DNA of 64,000 nt from NCBI GenBank assembly GCA_963727575.1, contig CAVSIA010000027.1, forward strand, positions 1-64,000, read 5' to 3'. Under the pieces are notes generated by a model. The model did no database searches. It was not told where the DNA came from and was given only the letters and a program-made list of their open reading frames with translations. The translations under genes were made by a program, and so were the position numbers. Below are positions 34,888 through 44,529 of this stretch, piece after piece. This stretch comes from JAHQVI01 sp963727575 (lineage in GTDB: Bacteria; Pseudomonadota; Alphaproteobacteria; Rhizobiales; Rhodomicrobiaceae). Numbering within the stretch: the stretch's first letter is position 1; each line of letters starts with the position of its first letter.

Positions 34888-35591
34888 ATTTCCCCCTCAT
34901 GCACGCCGGCTCAGGTGAATTCCGGGCATCGAAATGTCCGTAATTCGCCGAAACCTGTAAAGCCCGTACGGCCTGCGGCCGCCCCCGGCGCACCATAAAG
35001 TAAAACCGTCGAAAATTGGAACCATTTCAGCGGGACAGGCTGCCGGATCGTCCAGCTCGGTGCGCACTGCGCTCGGCCTGTCGCGAGGTCCCCATATGCC
35101 ACCGAATGCGTCGCGGGATCTGTAAGATATTTCCCGGAGCCAGAAATATCTTGACCGGTTGCGTAGGGCTTGTTATCTCAACCTTAGATTGCAGTCGCAA
35201 GGCGCAATCGACTATCTGCCGAAAGGCAGTATAGCGGGGTATATTCACTGAAGAGATGCTGGAAACGGCATCTCTTCATGTGATTTCGTGTGAAAAAAAG
35301 ATGCCCCGGCGCGGGGTCGGCCGGGGCACTCCAAAGAGGGCGTTCACAGCAATGCTGCGAACCCCAAAATCGTGTTCCAGCCTCATGGCGGATTTGTGAC
35401 AATCGTCACCGGTGCGGAGAAAAACGCGAAGAAATTTCGACCGTTATACACGTTTATCAACAAATCTGTTCCGCTGCCGTAATCGGACCCGCACGCCTAA
35501 TCCCAATATCTGGTATCCATGCGGTTACGTGGTGCGCGACATATTGTGGATGCGCCTAAAACTGTGTCTTCGAAGTCTCCAACTAAAAAAT
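34888..35591. other. 704-bp gene-free region rich in perfect inverted repeats
   Basis: No credible protein gene. Between 35034 and 35328 I see six inverted repeats in a row: GACAGGC/GCCTGTC (35034-35082), AAGATATTTC/GAAATATCTT (35124-35152), GATTGC/GCAATC (35187-35209), CTGCC-GAAA-GGCAG (35216-35229), GAAGAGATGC/GCATCTCTTC (35250-35277) and TGCCCCGGC/GCCGGGGCA (35302-35328). A possible plus-strand promoter, TTGACC-17-TATCTC, is at 35151-35179. This is a candidate structured RNA locus. Confidence 0.5.
35292..35328 (-). terminator. Rho-independent terminator of the lut operon
   Basis: On the minus strand TGCCCCGGC and GCCGGGGCA form a perfect 9-bp GC-rich stem with a 9-base loop, followed by TCTTTTTTT. 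It lies about 260 bp past the lutC stop. Confidence 0.85.
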
Positions 35592-36300
35592 TCAGCGATC
35601 AACTTGGGCGGGCCGATTTTCTCTTACGAGAAATATGGCGAGCCGGCGCGGACCGTGCGCTCCGCGGATGAGCATCTGCTCGATATCGGCCGTTGCGGAG
35701 GGGCCGCTGACCAGGTTGACGGTGCGCGGGAGCGTGCCGCGGCCATGGATCGCCCGCAGAGCGTCCCACGAATTCTTCGTATGACCCCTTCAGATCGTCG
35801 GCAAGCAGAACGATGAAATGCGTCTCCGGCAGGAAATTGAGGGTCGAGGGATTGTCCGTCCCCGACGTCAGGAACAAGGTGCCGGTCTCCGCAGCCCCGG
35901 CAACAGCGTGGCTGAGGCCCACGGCATCATCGCCGACGGCCGGGCCGTGATCGCGCTCGACCAGCGTTCCTTCCCAATCCAGTGCGCCGAGCACCGGGTC
36001 ATCCCCATGGCGGAGGCGGGCAGGCAGGTTGAACTCGGTGAGTTGCTCGGCAATCGCCTTCGGCAATTCGGCAAACGTCTCGATCTCGCGCACCACCGCG
36101 CCCTGCGCCGCGATCCGCGTCGAGAACTGCTCGATCAGCTCGGCCTTCGGCGTCCGGGCCCGGCTCGGGATCAGACCGTTCGGACTGCGCTCCAGCCGCG
36201 CGCGCACCTGGCCCCGGCGGCCGGGCTCGTCGCCGCGTGCGCCGAGACCCTTGCGGATCGCGCCGATGACCCGGTCGCGCGCATTGCCTTTATCGCTCAC
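35592..36300 (-). CDS. lutC: Lactate utilization protein LutC (frame break near 35760)
   Basis: LUD-domain subunit of the LutABC L-lactate oxidising complex. The N-terminal part matches the family and the central signature is GLSHAVAGAAETGTLFLTSG. The frame shifts near 35760; in the new frame it continues HGRGTLPRTVNLVSGPSATA and DIEQMLIRGAHGPRRL to a TGA at 35592. Reconstructed length is about 235 residues. It starts 4 bp inside the end of lutB. Confidence 0.88.
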
Positions 36301-37743
36301 AGGCCGACCTCCGTTTCACGCCGGCGCCGGTCCAGCTCCGACTTCCATTGCGCATGGAAGGTCCGTCCCGGAGGCGCGGGCAGGTCCCGATGCTTGAGCC
36401 AGCTGCCCGCCAGCGGCAGCCAGCGGAACGTGCCGCGGGCCTTGCCCCATTCGCCGAGCAGGCCGATCAGCGGGCCGGTCACGCGGCGGTAGAGCCTCGG
36501 CCGCTTGGCCGCATAAGCCCAGGCGCGCACGGCCATGCGCTGCAGCCACGGGCTGTCGCCGCGCTCGAATTCGCGCTCGCGCCAGTGCCGCATCATCTTC
36601 GGCAGCGGGATCTTCATCGGACAGACGGCCTCGCAGCGCCCGCAGAACGAGGAGGCGTTGGGCAGGTGTCCGGCCTGATGGACGCCGATCAGCTGCGGCG
36701 TGAGCACCGCGCCCATCGGTCCGGGATAGACCCAGCCATAAGAGTGGCCGCCGACCGCGGCGTAGACCGGGCAGTGATTCATGCAGGCGCCGCAACGGAT
36801 GCAGCGAAGCATGTCCTGGAAGTCCGAGCCGAGCATTTCCGAGCGGCCATTGTCGAGCAGCACGACATGATAGGCCTCGGGACCGTCCGGATCGCCCTCG
36901 CGGCGCGGGCCCGGTCGAAAAGGTGGTGTACATCGTGATGTCCTGTCCCGTTGCCGACCGGGCCAGCACGCGCAGGATGGCGCTGACGTCGGACAGGGTG
37001 GGGACGATCTTCTCGATGCTGGTCAGAACGATATGCACGCGCGGCAGGAGCTGAGTGAGGTCGCCGTTGCCTTCATTGGTGACGATGACCGACGTGCCGG
37101 TCTCCGCGATCAGGAAATTGGCGCCGGTGATGCCGACATCGGCTCCAAGGAACTTTTCGCGCAGGACGCCGCGTGCCTCCGAGACCAGCTCGACCGGCTC
37201 CTCCAGCGAGCGATCCTTCGGCAAGTCCTTGTGTACCCGGCGGAAATCGGCCTCGACCTGATCGCGGTTGAGATGCACGGCGGGCGCGATGATGTGGCTG
37301 GGCGCTTCCTTGCGGATCTGGATGATGTATTCGCCGAGATCGGTCTCGGCCACCTCGAGCCCCGCGCCTTCGAGGGCGTCGTTCAGCGCGACTTCCTCGG
37401 CGATCATCGACTTGCCCTTGGTCACCAGCTTTGCCCCGGCCTGGCGGCAGAGATCGATGACGATCCGGCGGGCATCCTCGGCGGTCGCGGCCCAATGCAC
37501 GTGGCCGCCCGCGTCGACGACCTTTTGCTCGTAGGCTTCGAGATAGAGGTCGAGGTGGGTGAGCGTGTGGTTCTTGATCTCCCGGGCCTGCTCGCAGAGC
37601 GCGTCGAATTCCGGCAGCAGCGAACGCGCAAGCGAGCGCCTTGCTATAAAGCCGGTCTTGGCGTTGCCGAGCGCGCGCTGAAGCTGCGGGTCGGCGAGGG
37701 CCGTTGCGGCGTTCTGCTTGAAATTCTGCGATGTCGGCTGCAC
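36297..37743 (-). CDS. lutB: Lactate utilization iron-sulfur protein LutB (frame break near 36910)
   Basis: LUD domain plus two [4Fe-4S] clusters. First part: ITGANFLIAETGTSVIVTNE and the preceding LUD region; after the frame change near 36910 (FSTGP to EAYHVVLLDNGRSEML), cluster motifs CIRCGACMNHCPVY and CGRCEAVCPMKIPLP, and the DUF3390-like tail. About 482 residues reconstructed, family-like. It is separated from lutA by an unrelated membrane-protein gene. Confidence 0.9.
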
Positions 37744-37757
37744 GAGCGCTTCCTGAA

Positions 37758-38264
37758 TTAATAGAGCCAGCTTCTATAGGCCGGCGACCGGTCTTTCATA
37801 TCGTCATAGAGCCAGACCATCCGGTCGATAAACCAAAGCTTACCGAGAAGGATCAGGCAGATGCCCAAAAGGGTGGGCCAGATTTGCAGTGCGTACAATC
37901 CCCAAAGCAGAAACGGCACGCCGGCGGCCGCGACCACGCTGAGGATCGTCGCCGCCCGCCGATGGTGATCTGGAATCGGCAGTTCGGCGCGGGCCAGCCA
38001 GACACGCTCGCCGAGGACGCTTCTTGACGCCCAATTGTCGGTGCTCGGCGGAGGCGGGAAGGCGCGCGGGTTGATCCAGGTCCAGAGCAGAAGCAGCGCC
38101 ACCGGGGCGAGCGCCCAGGCGCCGAGCCAGACCCGGCTCCACACGGCGCCGGCAAGAAGAGCGACCAGCGGCACGCGCGTCCACACGCTCCACGGATTGG
38201 CATGGCGCGCCCAGACCTCGTCCGTCATCGAGAACGTGGCGGCGATCGTCTGGCCGAAATCCAT
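37758..38264 (-). CDS. Hypothetical membrane protein inserted in the lut operon
   Basis: 168 residues with four hydrophobic helices (about 33-50, 51-65, 106-123 and 128-146) and the striking segment WASRSVLGERVWLARAELPI followed by DHHRR. It looks like a DUF6653-type protein, a tentative match from memory. It lies 6 bp after lutA and 14 bp before lutB in the same direction, so it is co-transcribed. A role in lactate metabolism is only inferred. Confidence 0.65.
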   Translation of the reverse strand: MDFGQTIAATFSMTDEVWARHANPWSVWTRVPLVALLAGAVWSRVWLGAWALAPVALLLLWTWINPRAFPPPPSTDNWASRSVLGERVWLARAELPIPDHHRRAATILSVVAAAGVPFLLWGLYALQIWPTLLGICLILLGKLWFIDRMVWLYDDMKDRSPAYRSWLY

Positions 38265-38270
38265 GAGGCG

Positions 38271-39041
38271 CTACTCTTTGGCCGCGATCGGCGGTGCTCC
38301 GGTCTCGCCGGCCAACACTTCGGCGACGTGACGGACGCGCATTTCCGAGCCTTCCCGAGCCAGCTTCCCGGCGATGTTCATCAGGCAGCCGAGGTCGCCG
38401 CCGAGCACCAGATCGGCCTCGGTCCGCTCCAGCGCCGCCTTCTTCGCGGTGACCATGGCATTGGATATGTCGGGATATTTGATCGAGAACGTGCCGCCGA
38501 AGCCACAGCAGACCTCGCGGTCTTCGGCTTCCACGAGCGTCAGCCCCTCGACGGTCTCCAGCAGCGCGCGCGGCTGCTCATTGGTACCCATCTCCCGGAG
38601 GCTGGAACAGGAATCGTGATAAGTTACGGTTCCGGAGAATTTTGCATGCACTGCCGAAACGTGCAGCACGTCGGTCAGAAACCCGATGAGCTCGAAGGTT
38701 CGCGCCGCGATTTCCTTGGCTCGGGGGGCCATCTGCGGATCGTCCTCGAAAAGCATCGGGTAATGTTTGCGCAGCATTCCCGCGCATGAGCCGGACGGGG
38801 CGACGATATAGTCGAACCCCCGAAATGCGTCGATGACCTGTCGGGCAATGGCTTTGGCATCGCCGCGGTCGCCGGAATTATAGGCGGGCTGGCCGCAACA
38901 GACCTGAGTTTCCGGCACTTCGACGACGCATCCCGCGCCCTCAAGCAGCTTCACCGCCGCAAATCCGATGGACGGGCGGAAAAGATCGACCAGACAAGTC
39001 ACGAAAAGGCCGACCCGAAGCGGCCTGACATCGGCGTTCAT
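38271..39041 (-). CDS. lutA: Lactate utilization Fe-S oxidoreductase LutA
   Basis: CCG-domain protein of the LutABC complex. Two cysteine-rich blocks, ETQVCCGQPAYNSGD near residue 50 and DREVCCGFGGTFSIKYPDIS near 170, each with the CCG pair. SGSCAGMLRKHYP and YHDSCSSLREMG supply the other cysteines. 256 residues, complete. First gene of the lut operon, 115 bp downstream of a LysR gene in the same orientation. Confidence 0.93.
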   Translation of the reverse strand: MNADVRPLRVGLFVTCLVDLFRPSIGFAAVKLLEGAGCVVEVPETQVCCGQPAYNSGDRGDAKAIARQVIDAFRGFDYIVAPSGSCAGMLRKHYPMLFEDDPQMAPRAKEIAARTFELIGFLTDVLHVSAVHAKFSGTVTYHDSCSSLREMGTNEQPRALLETVEGLTLVEAEDREVCCGFGGTFSIKYPDISNAMVTAKKAALERTEADLVLGGDLGCLMNIAGKLAREGSEMRVRHVAEVLAGETGAPPIAAKE

Positions 39042-39156
39042 AGATTGGTCTTAGGAGAAGTCGCCGAATTCGGCAAGCCGCAGTTTCGTCCCCCCGGCGG
39101 GCGGGACCTCCCGGCCCGCGAGCGGGACGGTGAGGTTTGCCAGCACCGCGTGTGCG

Positions 39157-40117
39157 CTATTCGGCCGCACGCAGGTGCCCGCGAGGGCGGGGCTCGAAAG
39201 GCTCGCCGGTCAGGTCGAGATCGCGGTCCCAATACGGCGCCTGTCCATATTGCTGCGCAACAAATTCGAGGAACAGCTTCAGCTTGGCAGGAACGAACTG
39301 CCGGCAGGGATAGACCGCGAAGATCGCGACCCCCGGCGATTCGCGAAATTGTGGCAGAACCACTTTGAGGCGGCCACTCCGCAATTCCTCGCTGACCGCC
39401 CAAGTCGAGCGCATCGCAATGCCCATCCCGCTGAGCTGCGCCTCATGCAGCACGTCGCTGGAATTGGAGCGAAGCTTCGGCGCGATCTTGATCGCCGCAG
39501 GTCCGTCCGGTCCCGTTACGCGCCAGACATGCTGAAAGCCGAGCGAAAGGCAGTTGTGATGATTGAGATCCGACAGCGTCTTGGGCGTTCCAAACCGTTC
39601 CAGATATTCAGGCGCGGCGCAGATCACTCGGCGGCATGGGGCCAGTTTCCTGGCGACAAGGCTCGAATCGTCCAGCTCGGCGATGCGAATGGCGATGTCG
39701 ATCGACTCCCCGACGATGTCGACGATCTCATCGCGCAGGATGATTTCGATCGACAGATCAGGATATTGGCGCATGAACCCCGGCAGATAGGGCGCGATGT
39801 GCTTGCGCGAAAAGGCGATCGGCGCGGTGATCCGCAAGGTACCGCTGACCTTCGCGCTCAGTTCCGAGACGAACGCCTCCGCTTCCTCGATTTCTCTCAG
39901 AATACGGATGACGCGGGTATAGAAACCCTCGCCCATCTCCGTAAGCTTGAGTTGGCGCGTCGTTCGCTGAAAAAGCCGCGCGCCAAGGCGCTCTTCCATA
40001 TGGCTGAGCCGTTTGCTGACAACTGCTGGCGACAGCCCCATTTCTCGACCTGCAGCGGACATATTGCCAGCGGCTGCAACTCGCGCGAAAATCTCCAGGT
40101 CAGTTACAGGAGTTCAT
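39157..40117 (-). CDS. LysR family transcriptional regulator (frame break near the start)
   Basis: Winged helix-turn-helix with RVAAAGNMSAAGREMGLSPA and VSKRLSHMEERLGARLFQRT, then the periplasmic-binding-type effector domain (LRITAPIAFSRKHIAPYLPG). The true start is likely the ATG at 40117; one extra base after three codons (MNS, then VTDLEIFARVAAAG) shifts the frame. Otherwise the visible open frame would lack the first helix. It is divergent from glcD by 190 bp and upstream of lutA, so it may control glycolate, lactate or both. Confidence 0.88.
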
Positions 40118-40307
40118 GGGCACGCCACGCTGTCTCCGGGTTGAGCGACAGGTCCGAAAATTTGTGCACCTGCGGGATAGTGTTGCATCGCAATAACGCT
40201 GTCAATCACGACAGCGTGTTAAATCTCACACTTTGGCCGTCAATTTCAAGCATACAAGTTACACATAATTTCCAAAGTCGTTGGAAACGCATATCGAAGG
40301 GTAGGCT

Positions 40308-41759
40308 ATGTCAGGCATTTCGATCCTCGAACCGCGGGCTGAGATTCTCAAGAAGCGAGACGGCCTGGTCAATTCTCTCAAGAAGCTGGCCTCCAGCGGC
40401 GCGGTCGTAGCCGACGAGGCTGGACGACGCGCCTTCGAGACGGACGCGCTGACGGCATATAAGCAACTGCCCTTCGCAGTCGTATTGCCCAAATCCACCG
40501 AAGAGGTTAGCCGCATACTGAATTTCTGTCATCTGGCAGGCATTCGGGTTGTAGGCCGCGGGGCCGGCACGTCGCTGTCCGGCGGTGCCTTGCCTCTCGA
40601 AGATGCGATCGTTCTCGGCATGTCGCGCATGAACCGAATCCTCGAAGTCAATCTGGAGAGCCGCTATATCCGGGTCGAAACCGGAATTACAAATCTTGCG
40701 GTATCTCACGCCGTCGCGCCATCCGAATTTTTTTACGCGCCGGATCCCTCCAGTCAGCTTGCCTGCACGATCGGCGGCAATATAGCCATGAATTCTGGAG
40801 GTGCACATTGCTTAAAATACGGCGTTACGGTGAACAATGTGCTGGGCCTCAAAATGGTAATGATGAATGGCGAGGTGGTCGAATTCGGCGGGCCGCAACT
40901 GGATGCGGCCGGCTACGATTTCCTCCCGCTGATCGTCGGCTCGGAGGGGCAATTCGGCATTGTCACCGAGGCCATCCTGCGGATTTTGCCGAAAGCCGAA
41001 GGCGCCCGCCCGGTGATGATAGGCTTCGATTCCAGCGAGGCGGCGGGCGCGTGCGTGTCGGCGATTATCGGCAAGGGCATCGTCCCCGTGGCCATCGAAT
41101 TCATGGACCGTCCGGCGATCAAGGTGTGCGAGGAATTCGCTCATGCGGGCTATCCTCTCGATGTCGAGGCGCTCCTGATCATCGAGGTGGAAGGCGCGCC
41201 GGCGGAGATGGACGCGCTGCTCGCGCAGATCGAGGAAATCGCTGCCGAATTCGCGCCGGCGGTGGTCAAGATCAGCGCAAGCGAGGCTGAATCCGCGGCG
41301 ATCTGGAAAGGGCGCAAAGCGGCCTTCGGTGCGATTGGTAGAATTGCCGACTATTATTGCATGGACGGCGTCATCCCGCTGTCGACGCTGACCAAGGCGC
41401 TGACCGGCATTGCCGATATCTGCCGCGAGGCCAGGTTGCAGGTCGCCAATATCTTCCATGCAGGCGACGGCAACCTGCATCCGCTGATTCTCTACAATGC
41501 CAATGACGAGGCGGAGAAGCAGCGTGCCGAAACCTGCGGCGAGGACGTGCTGCGGCTGTGCGTCGAGCTCGGCGGCTGCCTGACCGGCGAGCATGGGGTC
41601 GGCATCGAGAAGCGCGAGCTGATGAGCGTTCAGTTCAACGAAGTGGACATGATCCAGCAGATGCGCGTAAAAAGCGTTTTCGATCCCGATTGGCTCCTCA
41701 ATCCCGGCAAGGTGTTCCCCTTGCAGGCGCAAAAGGCATATTTGGCCGGTGTACGTTAA
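40308..41759 (+). CDS. glcD: Glycolate oxidase FAD subunit GlcD
   Basis: Oxidises glycolate to glyoxylate (also acts on D-lactate-type acids). 483 residues: FAD-binding PCMH domain (VVGRGAGTSLSGGALPLEDA, IGGNIAMNSGGAHCLKYGVT) and the C-terminal FAD-oxidase fold ending GCLTGEHGVGIEKRELM with the conserved histidine. HAGDGNLHPLILY is intact. The 3' end overlaps glcE by 11 bp. Its promoter lies in the 190-bp gap shared with the LysR gene. Confidence 0.95.
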   Translation: MSGISILEPRAEILKKRDGLVNSLKKLASSGAVVADEAGRRAFETDALTAYKQLPFAVVLPKSTEEVSRILNFCHLAGIRVVGRGAGTSLSGGALPLEDAIVLGMSRMNRILEVNLESRYIRVETGITNLAVSHAVAPSEFFYAPDPSSQLACTIGGNIAMNSGGAHCLKYGVTVNNVLGLKMVMMNGEVVEFGGPQLDAAGYDFLPLIVGSEGQFGIVTEAILRILPKAEGARPVMIGFDSSEAAGACVSAIIGKGIVPVAIEFMDRPAIKVCEEFAHAGYPLDVEALLIIEVEGAPAEMDALLAQIEEIAAEFAPAVVKISASEAESAAIWKGRKAAFGAIGRIADYYCMDGVIPLSTLTKALTGIADICREARLQVANIFHAGDGNLHPLILYNANDEAEKQRAETCGEDVLRLCVELGGCLTGEHGVGIEKRELMSVQFNEVDMIQQMRVKSVFDPDWLLNPGKVFPLQAQKAYLAGVR

Positions 41760-42978
41760 CGAGACCTATTTCCCGCCCGGCGAGGAGGACTTGGCCGGCC
41801 TGATCGTTCAGGCGGCCGAGCAGAAGGTGCCCGTGGAGATCTGCGGGAACCGGACCAAGCGCGGCATCGGCCGGCCGATGCAGACCGCGACGCGGGTTTC
41901 AATGAGCGAAATGCGCGGCGTGACGCTGTACGAGCCGACCGAGCTGGTGATCTCCGCCAAGGCGGGAACGCCGCTCGCCGAGATCGAGGCGCTGCTCGAC
42001 CGCCACGGCCAGGAGCTGACCTTCGAGCCGAGCCGCTGGGACCGCATCGCCGACACGCCGACCGGCGAGGAGCCGACCATCGGCGGCATCGTCGCGACCA
42101 ACAGCTCCGGCCCGCGCCGGGTGCTCCGCGGCAGCGCCCGCGACCAGCTCATCGGCATGCGCGGCGTGAACGGGCGCGGCGAGATCATCAAATCCGGCGG
42201 CCGCGTGATGAAGAACGTCACCGGCTACGATCTGGCGCGCGGCGTCGCGGGCACCTGGGGCACGCTGTTCGCCATGAGCGAGGTGACCTTCAAGGTATTG
42301 CCCAAGGCGGAGGAGATGCGCTCGCTGATCCTTCTGGGTCTGCCCGACGAAGGCGCGGTCAATGCGATGTGCCGCGCCATGTGCTCGCCCTTCGAGATTT
42401 CGGCGACGGTGCATCTGCCGCCCGCTTTCGTCGAACGGCTGAGCAACCCCGATATCGCCAAGTTGCCGCAGGCGGTGACGGCGCTGCGGCTGGAGAATTT
42501 TTCCGCCGCGCTGAACCGCCGGATGGCCGAGCTGCATGAGAAGCTGAAGCCGTTCGGTTCGATCTACGAGCTCGACGACGAGCGCTCGCGCAGCTTCTGG
42601 GGGGACATCCGCAGCATGACCTTCGCCGCCCGAAGCGACTGGCCGCTGTGGCGCATCACCACGGCGCCGGATCGCGCCGCCAAGCTCGTCAGCACGCTGC
42701 GCGGACAGCTCGAATGCCGCGCCGCCTATGAATGGTCGGGCGGGCTGATCTGGCTGGAGGTTTCGCCGGCGACCGATGCCGGCGCGACCATGCTTCGCCG
42801 CATCGTCACCGAGTTCCAGGCCGACGCCATGCTGGTGCGGGCGAAGCAGGCGACGCGCGCCGCGGTCGACGTGTTTCAGCCGCTGCCCGAGGCGAACATG
42901 ATGCTGATCCGCGGCCTGAAGGAGGCATTCGACCCGCACCGGATTCTCAATCCCGGCCGCATGTATGCAGGGATTTAG
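41749..42978 (+). CDS. glcE: Glycolate oxidase FAD-binding subunit GlcE
   Basis: 409 residues; GlcE is a second FAD-binding subunit of the glycolate oxidase complex. ICGNRTKRGIGRPMQTATRV begins the PCMH-type domain and IGGIVATNSSGPRRVLRGSA is the family FAD loop; the C-terminal NPGRMYAGI is typical. Begins at GTG within the end of glcD. The stop TAG sits in the arm of an intergenic repeat that separates glcE from glcF. Confidence 0.93.
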   Translation: MYVNETYFPPGEEDLAGLIVQAAEQKVPVEICGNRTKRGIGRPMQTATRVSMSEMRGVTLYEPTELVISAKAGTPLAEIEALLDRHGQELTFEPSRWDRIADTPTGEEPTIGGIVATNSSGPRRVLRGSARDQLIGMRGVNGRGEIIKSGGRVMKNVTGYDLARGVAGTWGTLFAMSEVTFKVLPKAEEMRSLILLGLPDEGAVNAMCRAMCSPFEISATVHLPPAFVERLSNPDIAKLPQAVTALRLENFSAALNRRMAELHEKLKPFGSIYELDDERSRSFWGDIRSMTFAARSDWPLWRITTAPDRAAKLVSTLRGQLECRAAYEWSGGLIWLEVSPATDAGATMLRRIVTEFQADAMLVRAKQATRAAVDVFQPLPEANMMLIRGLKEAFDPHRILNPGRMYAGI

Positions 42979-43095
42979 AGCCGGATCATTGGATATGGAA
43001 GCACTCCGACTTCGAGGCCCGCTCTAAATTATTTGCTGGTCGCGCGATCTGACGGAAAACCGGATTCCACTTTTCCTGATCGCGCTCCATGCGAT
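42974..43095. repeat. Intergenic repeat with TTTAGAGC/GCTCTAAA arms
   Basis: Arms at 42974-42981 and 43021-43028 bound a 55-bp element; 42976-42978 is the glcE stop. It is followed by CGGAAAACCGGATTCCACTT and ATCGCGCTCC, another fragment of the same repeat family. It interrupts an otherwise tight glcDEF operon. Confidence 0.55.
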
Positions 43096-43153
43096 GATCC
43101 GGCGGACCGCTTCGCTCGAAGGCGGCGGCAAAACAAAGGTCTAGGGACCACCC

Positions 43154-44521
43154 ATGGAAACGCATTTCTCGCAGCGGCAGCTCGTCAATCCGGCGCTCAG
43201 CGAAGCGAACGACATCCTGCGCCGTTGCGTCCATTGCGGCTTCTGCACCGCGACCTGCTCCAGCTACGTGCTGCTCGGCGATGAACGCGACAGCCCGCGC
43301 GGGCGGATCTATCTGATCAAGGACATGCTGGAGAACGACCGGAAGGCGTCAGACGAGGTGCGCTTTCACGTCGACCGCTGCCTGAGCTGCCTGTCCTGCA
43401 TGACCACCTGCCCGAGCGGCGTCGACTATATGCATCTGGTCGATTATGCCCGCGTACGGATCGAAGAGACCGCGAGCCGGCCGATCAAGGACCGGCTCAC
43501 ACGCCGCCTGCTTCGCATGGTGCTGCCCTATCCCGGCCGCTTCCGTGCCTCGCTCATTTTCGCCACGCTCGGCAAGCCGTTCGCGCCGCTGCTGCGGGCG
43601 GTCGGGCTCAAGGAGCTTGCGACGATGATCGGCATGGCGCCGGCGATCCTGCCGCGCGGCGCGGCGTATTCCGGGCCGAAGGTGATCCCGGCCGAGGGCC
43701 GCCGGATCGCACGGGTGGCGCTGCTGACAGGCTGCGCGCAGCCCGTGCTCAGGCCACAGATCAACGATGCCGCCATCCGCCTGCTGACGTCGCAGGGTGT
43801 CGAGGTCGTTCTGGCGCGCGGCGAAGGCTGCTGCGGCGCGCTGGTGCACCATATGGGCCGTGAGGCAGAGGCGCGCAATTTCGCCCGGCGCAATGTCGAG
43901 GCGTGGGAAAACGCGATGCAGGAGCAGCCGCTCGACGCGATCCTGGTGACGGCGTCAGGCTGCGGCACGACCGTCAAGGATTACGGCCACATGCTGGCGC
44001 AGGACCCGGCCTATGCCGACCGTGCCCAGCGGATCAGCGCGCTCGCCAAGGACATCACCGAGTTCCTCGCCGACACCATCGGTCTGGGCGCACCGGACGG
44101 CTGGACCGACATCCGCGTCGCCTATCATTCCGCCTGCTCGATGCAGCACGGCCAGCGCATCACCGAGCAGCCGCGCCGGCTGCTGCGCGAGGCGGGGTTC
44201 TCCGTCGCCGAGATCGCCGAGGGGCACATTTGCTGCGGCTCGGCGGGCACTTACAACATCCTTCAGCCGGAGCTGGCAGCCGAGCTTCGCGAGCGCAAGC
44301 TGGGCAACATCGCCGCGACCAAGCCGGACTGCGTGGCGGCCGGCAATATCGGCTGCATCAACCAGCTTTCCGGCTCCGATGCCGCGCCGGTCGTGCATAC
44401 GGTGGAACTGTTGAACTGGGCCTATGGCGGCCAATGCCCGGCGGAGCTGGCGCATCTGCAGGGGCGCATGCGGCTGATGGTCGACGCGTTCGGCAAGAAG
44501 CCCGCCGACGCGGCTGCCTGA
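43154..44521 (+). CDS. glcF: Glycolate oxidase iron-sulfur subunit GlcF
   Basis: 455 residues carrying two [4Fe-4S] motifs (RRCVHCGFCTATCSSY and CLSCLSCMTTCPSGVDY) and two CCG domains (GEGCCGALVHHMGRE and EGHICCGSAGTYNIL). It passes electrons from GlcDE to the quinone pool. Complete, ending 8 bp before the convergent cobD. Confidence 0.96.
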   Translation: METHFSQRQLVNPALSEANDILRRCVHCGFCTATCSSYVLLGDERDSPRGRIYLIKDMLENDRKASDEVRFHVDRCLSCLSCMTTCPSGVDYMHLVDYARVRIEETASRPIKDRLTRRLLRMVLPYPGRFRASLIFATLGKPFAPLLRAVGLKELATMIGMAPAILPRGAAYSGPKVIPAEGRRIARVALLTGCAQPVLRPQINDAAIRLLTSQGVEVVLARGEGCCGALVHHMGREAEARNFARRNVEAWENAMQEQPLDAILVTASGCGTTVKDYGHMLAQDPAYADRAQRISALAKDITEFLADTIGLGAPDGWTDIRVAYHSACSMQHGQRITEQPRRLLREAGFSVAEIAEGHICCGSAGTYNILQPELAAELRERKLGNIAATKPDCVAAGNIGCINQLSGSDAAPVVHTVELLNWAYGGQCPAELAHLQGRMRLMVDAFGKKPADAAA

Positions 44522-44529
44522 TGCACGCG

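Noticed and set aside
35396..35409. GTGAC-AATC-GTCAC as a CRP/FNR site
   Set aside because: Spacing and sequence do not fit TGTGA-N6-TCACA, and no gene start lies at a useful distance.
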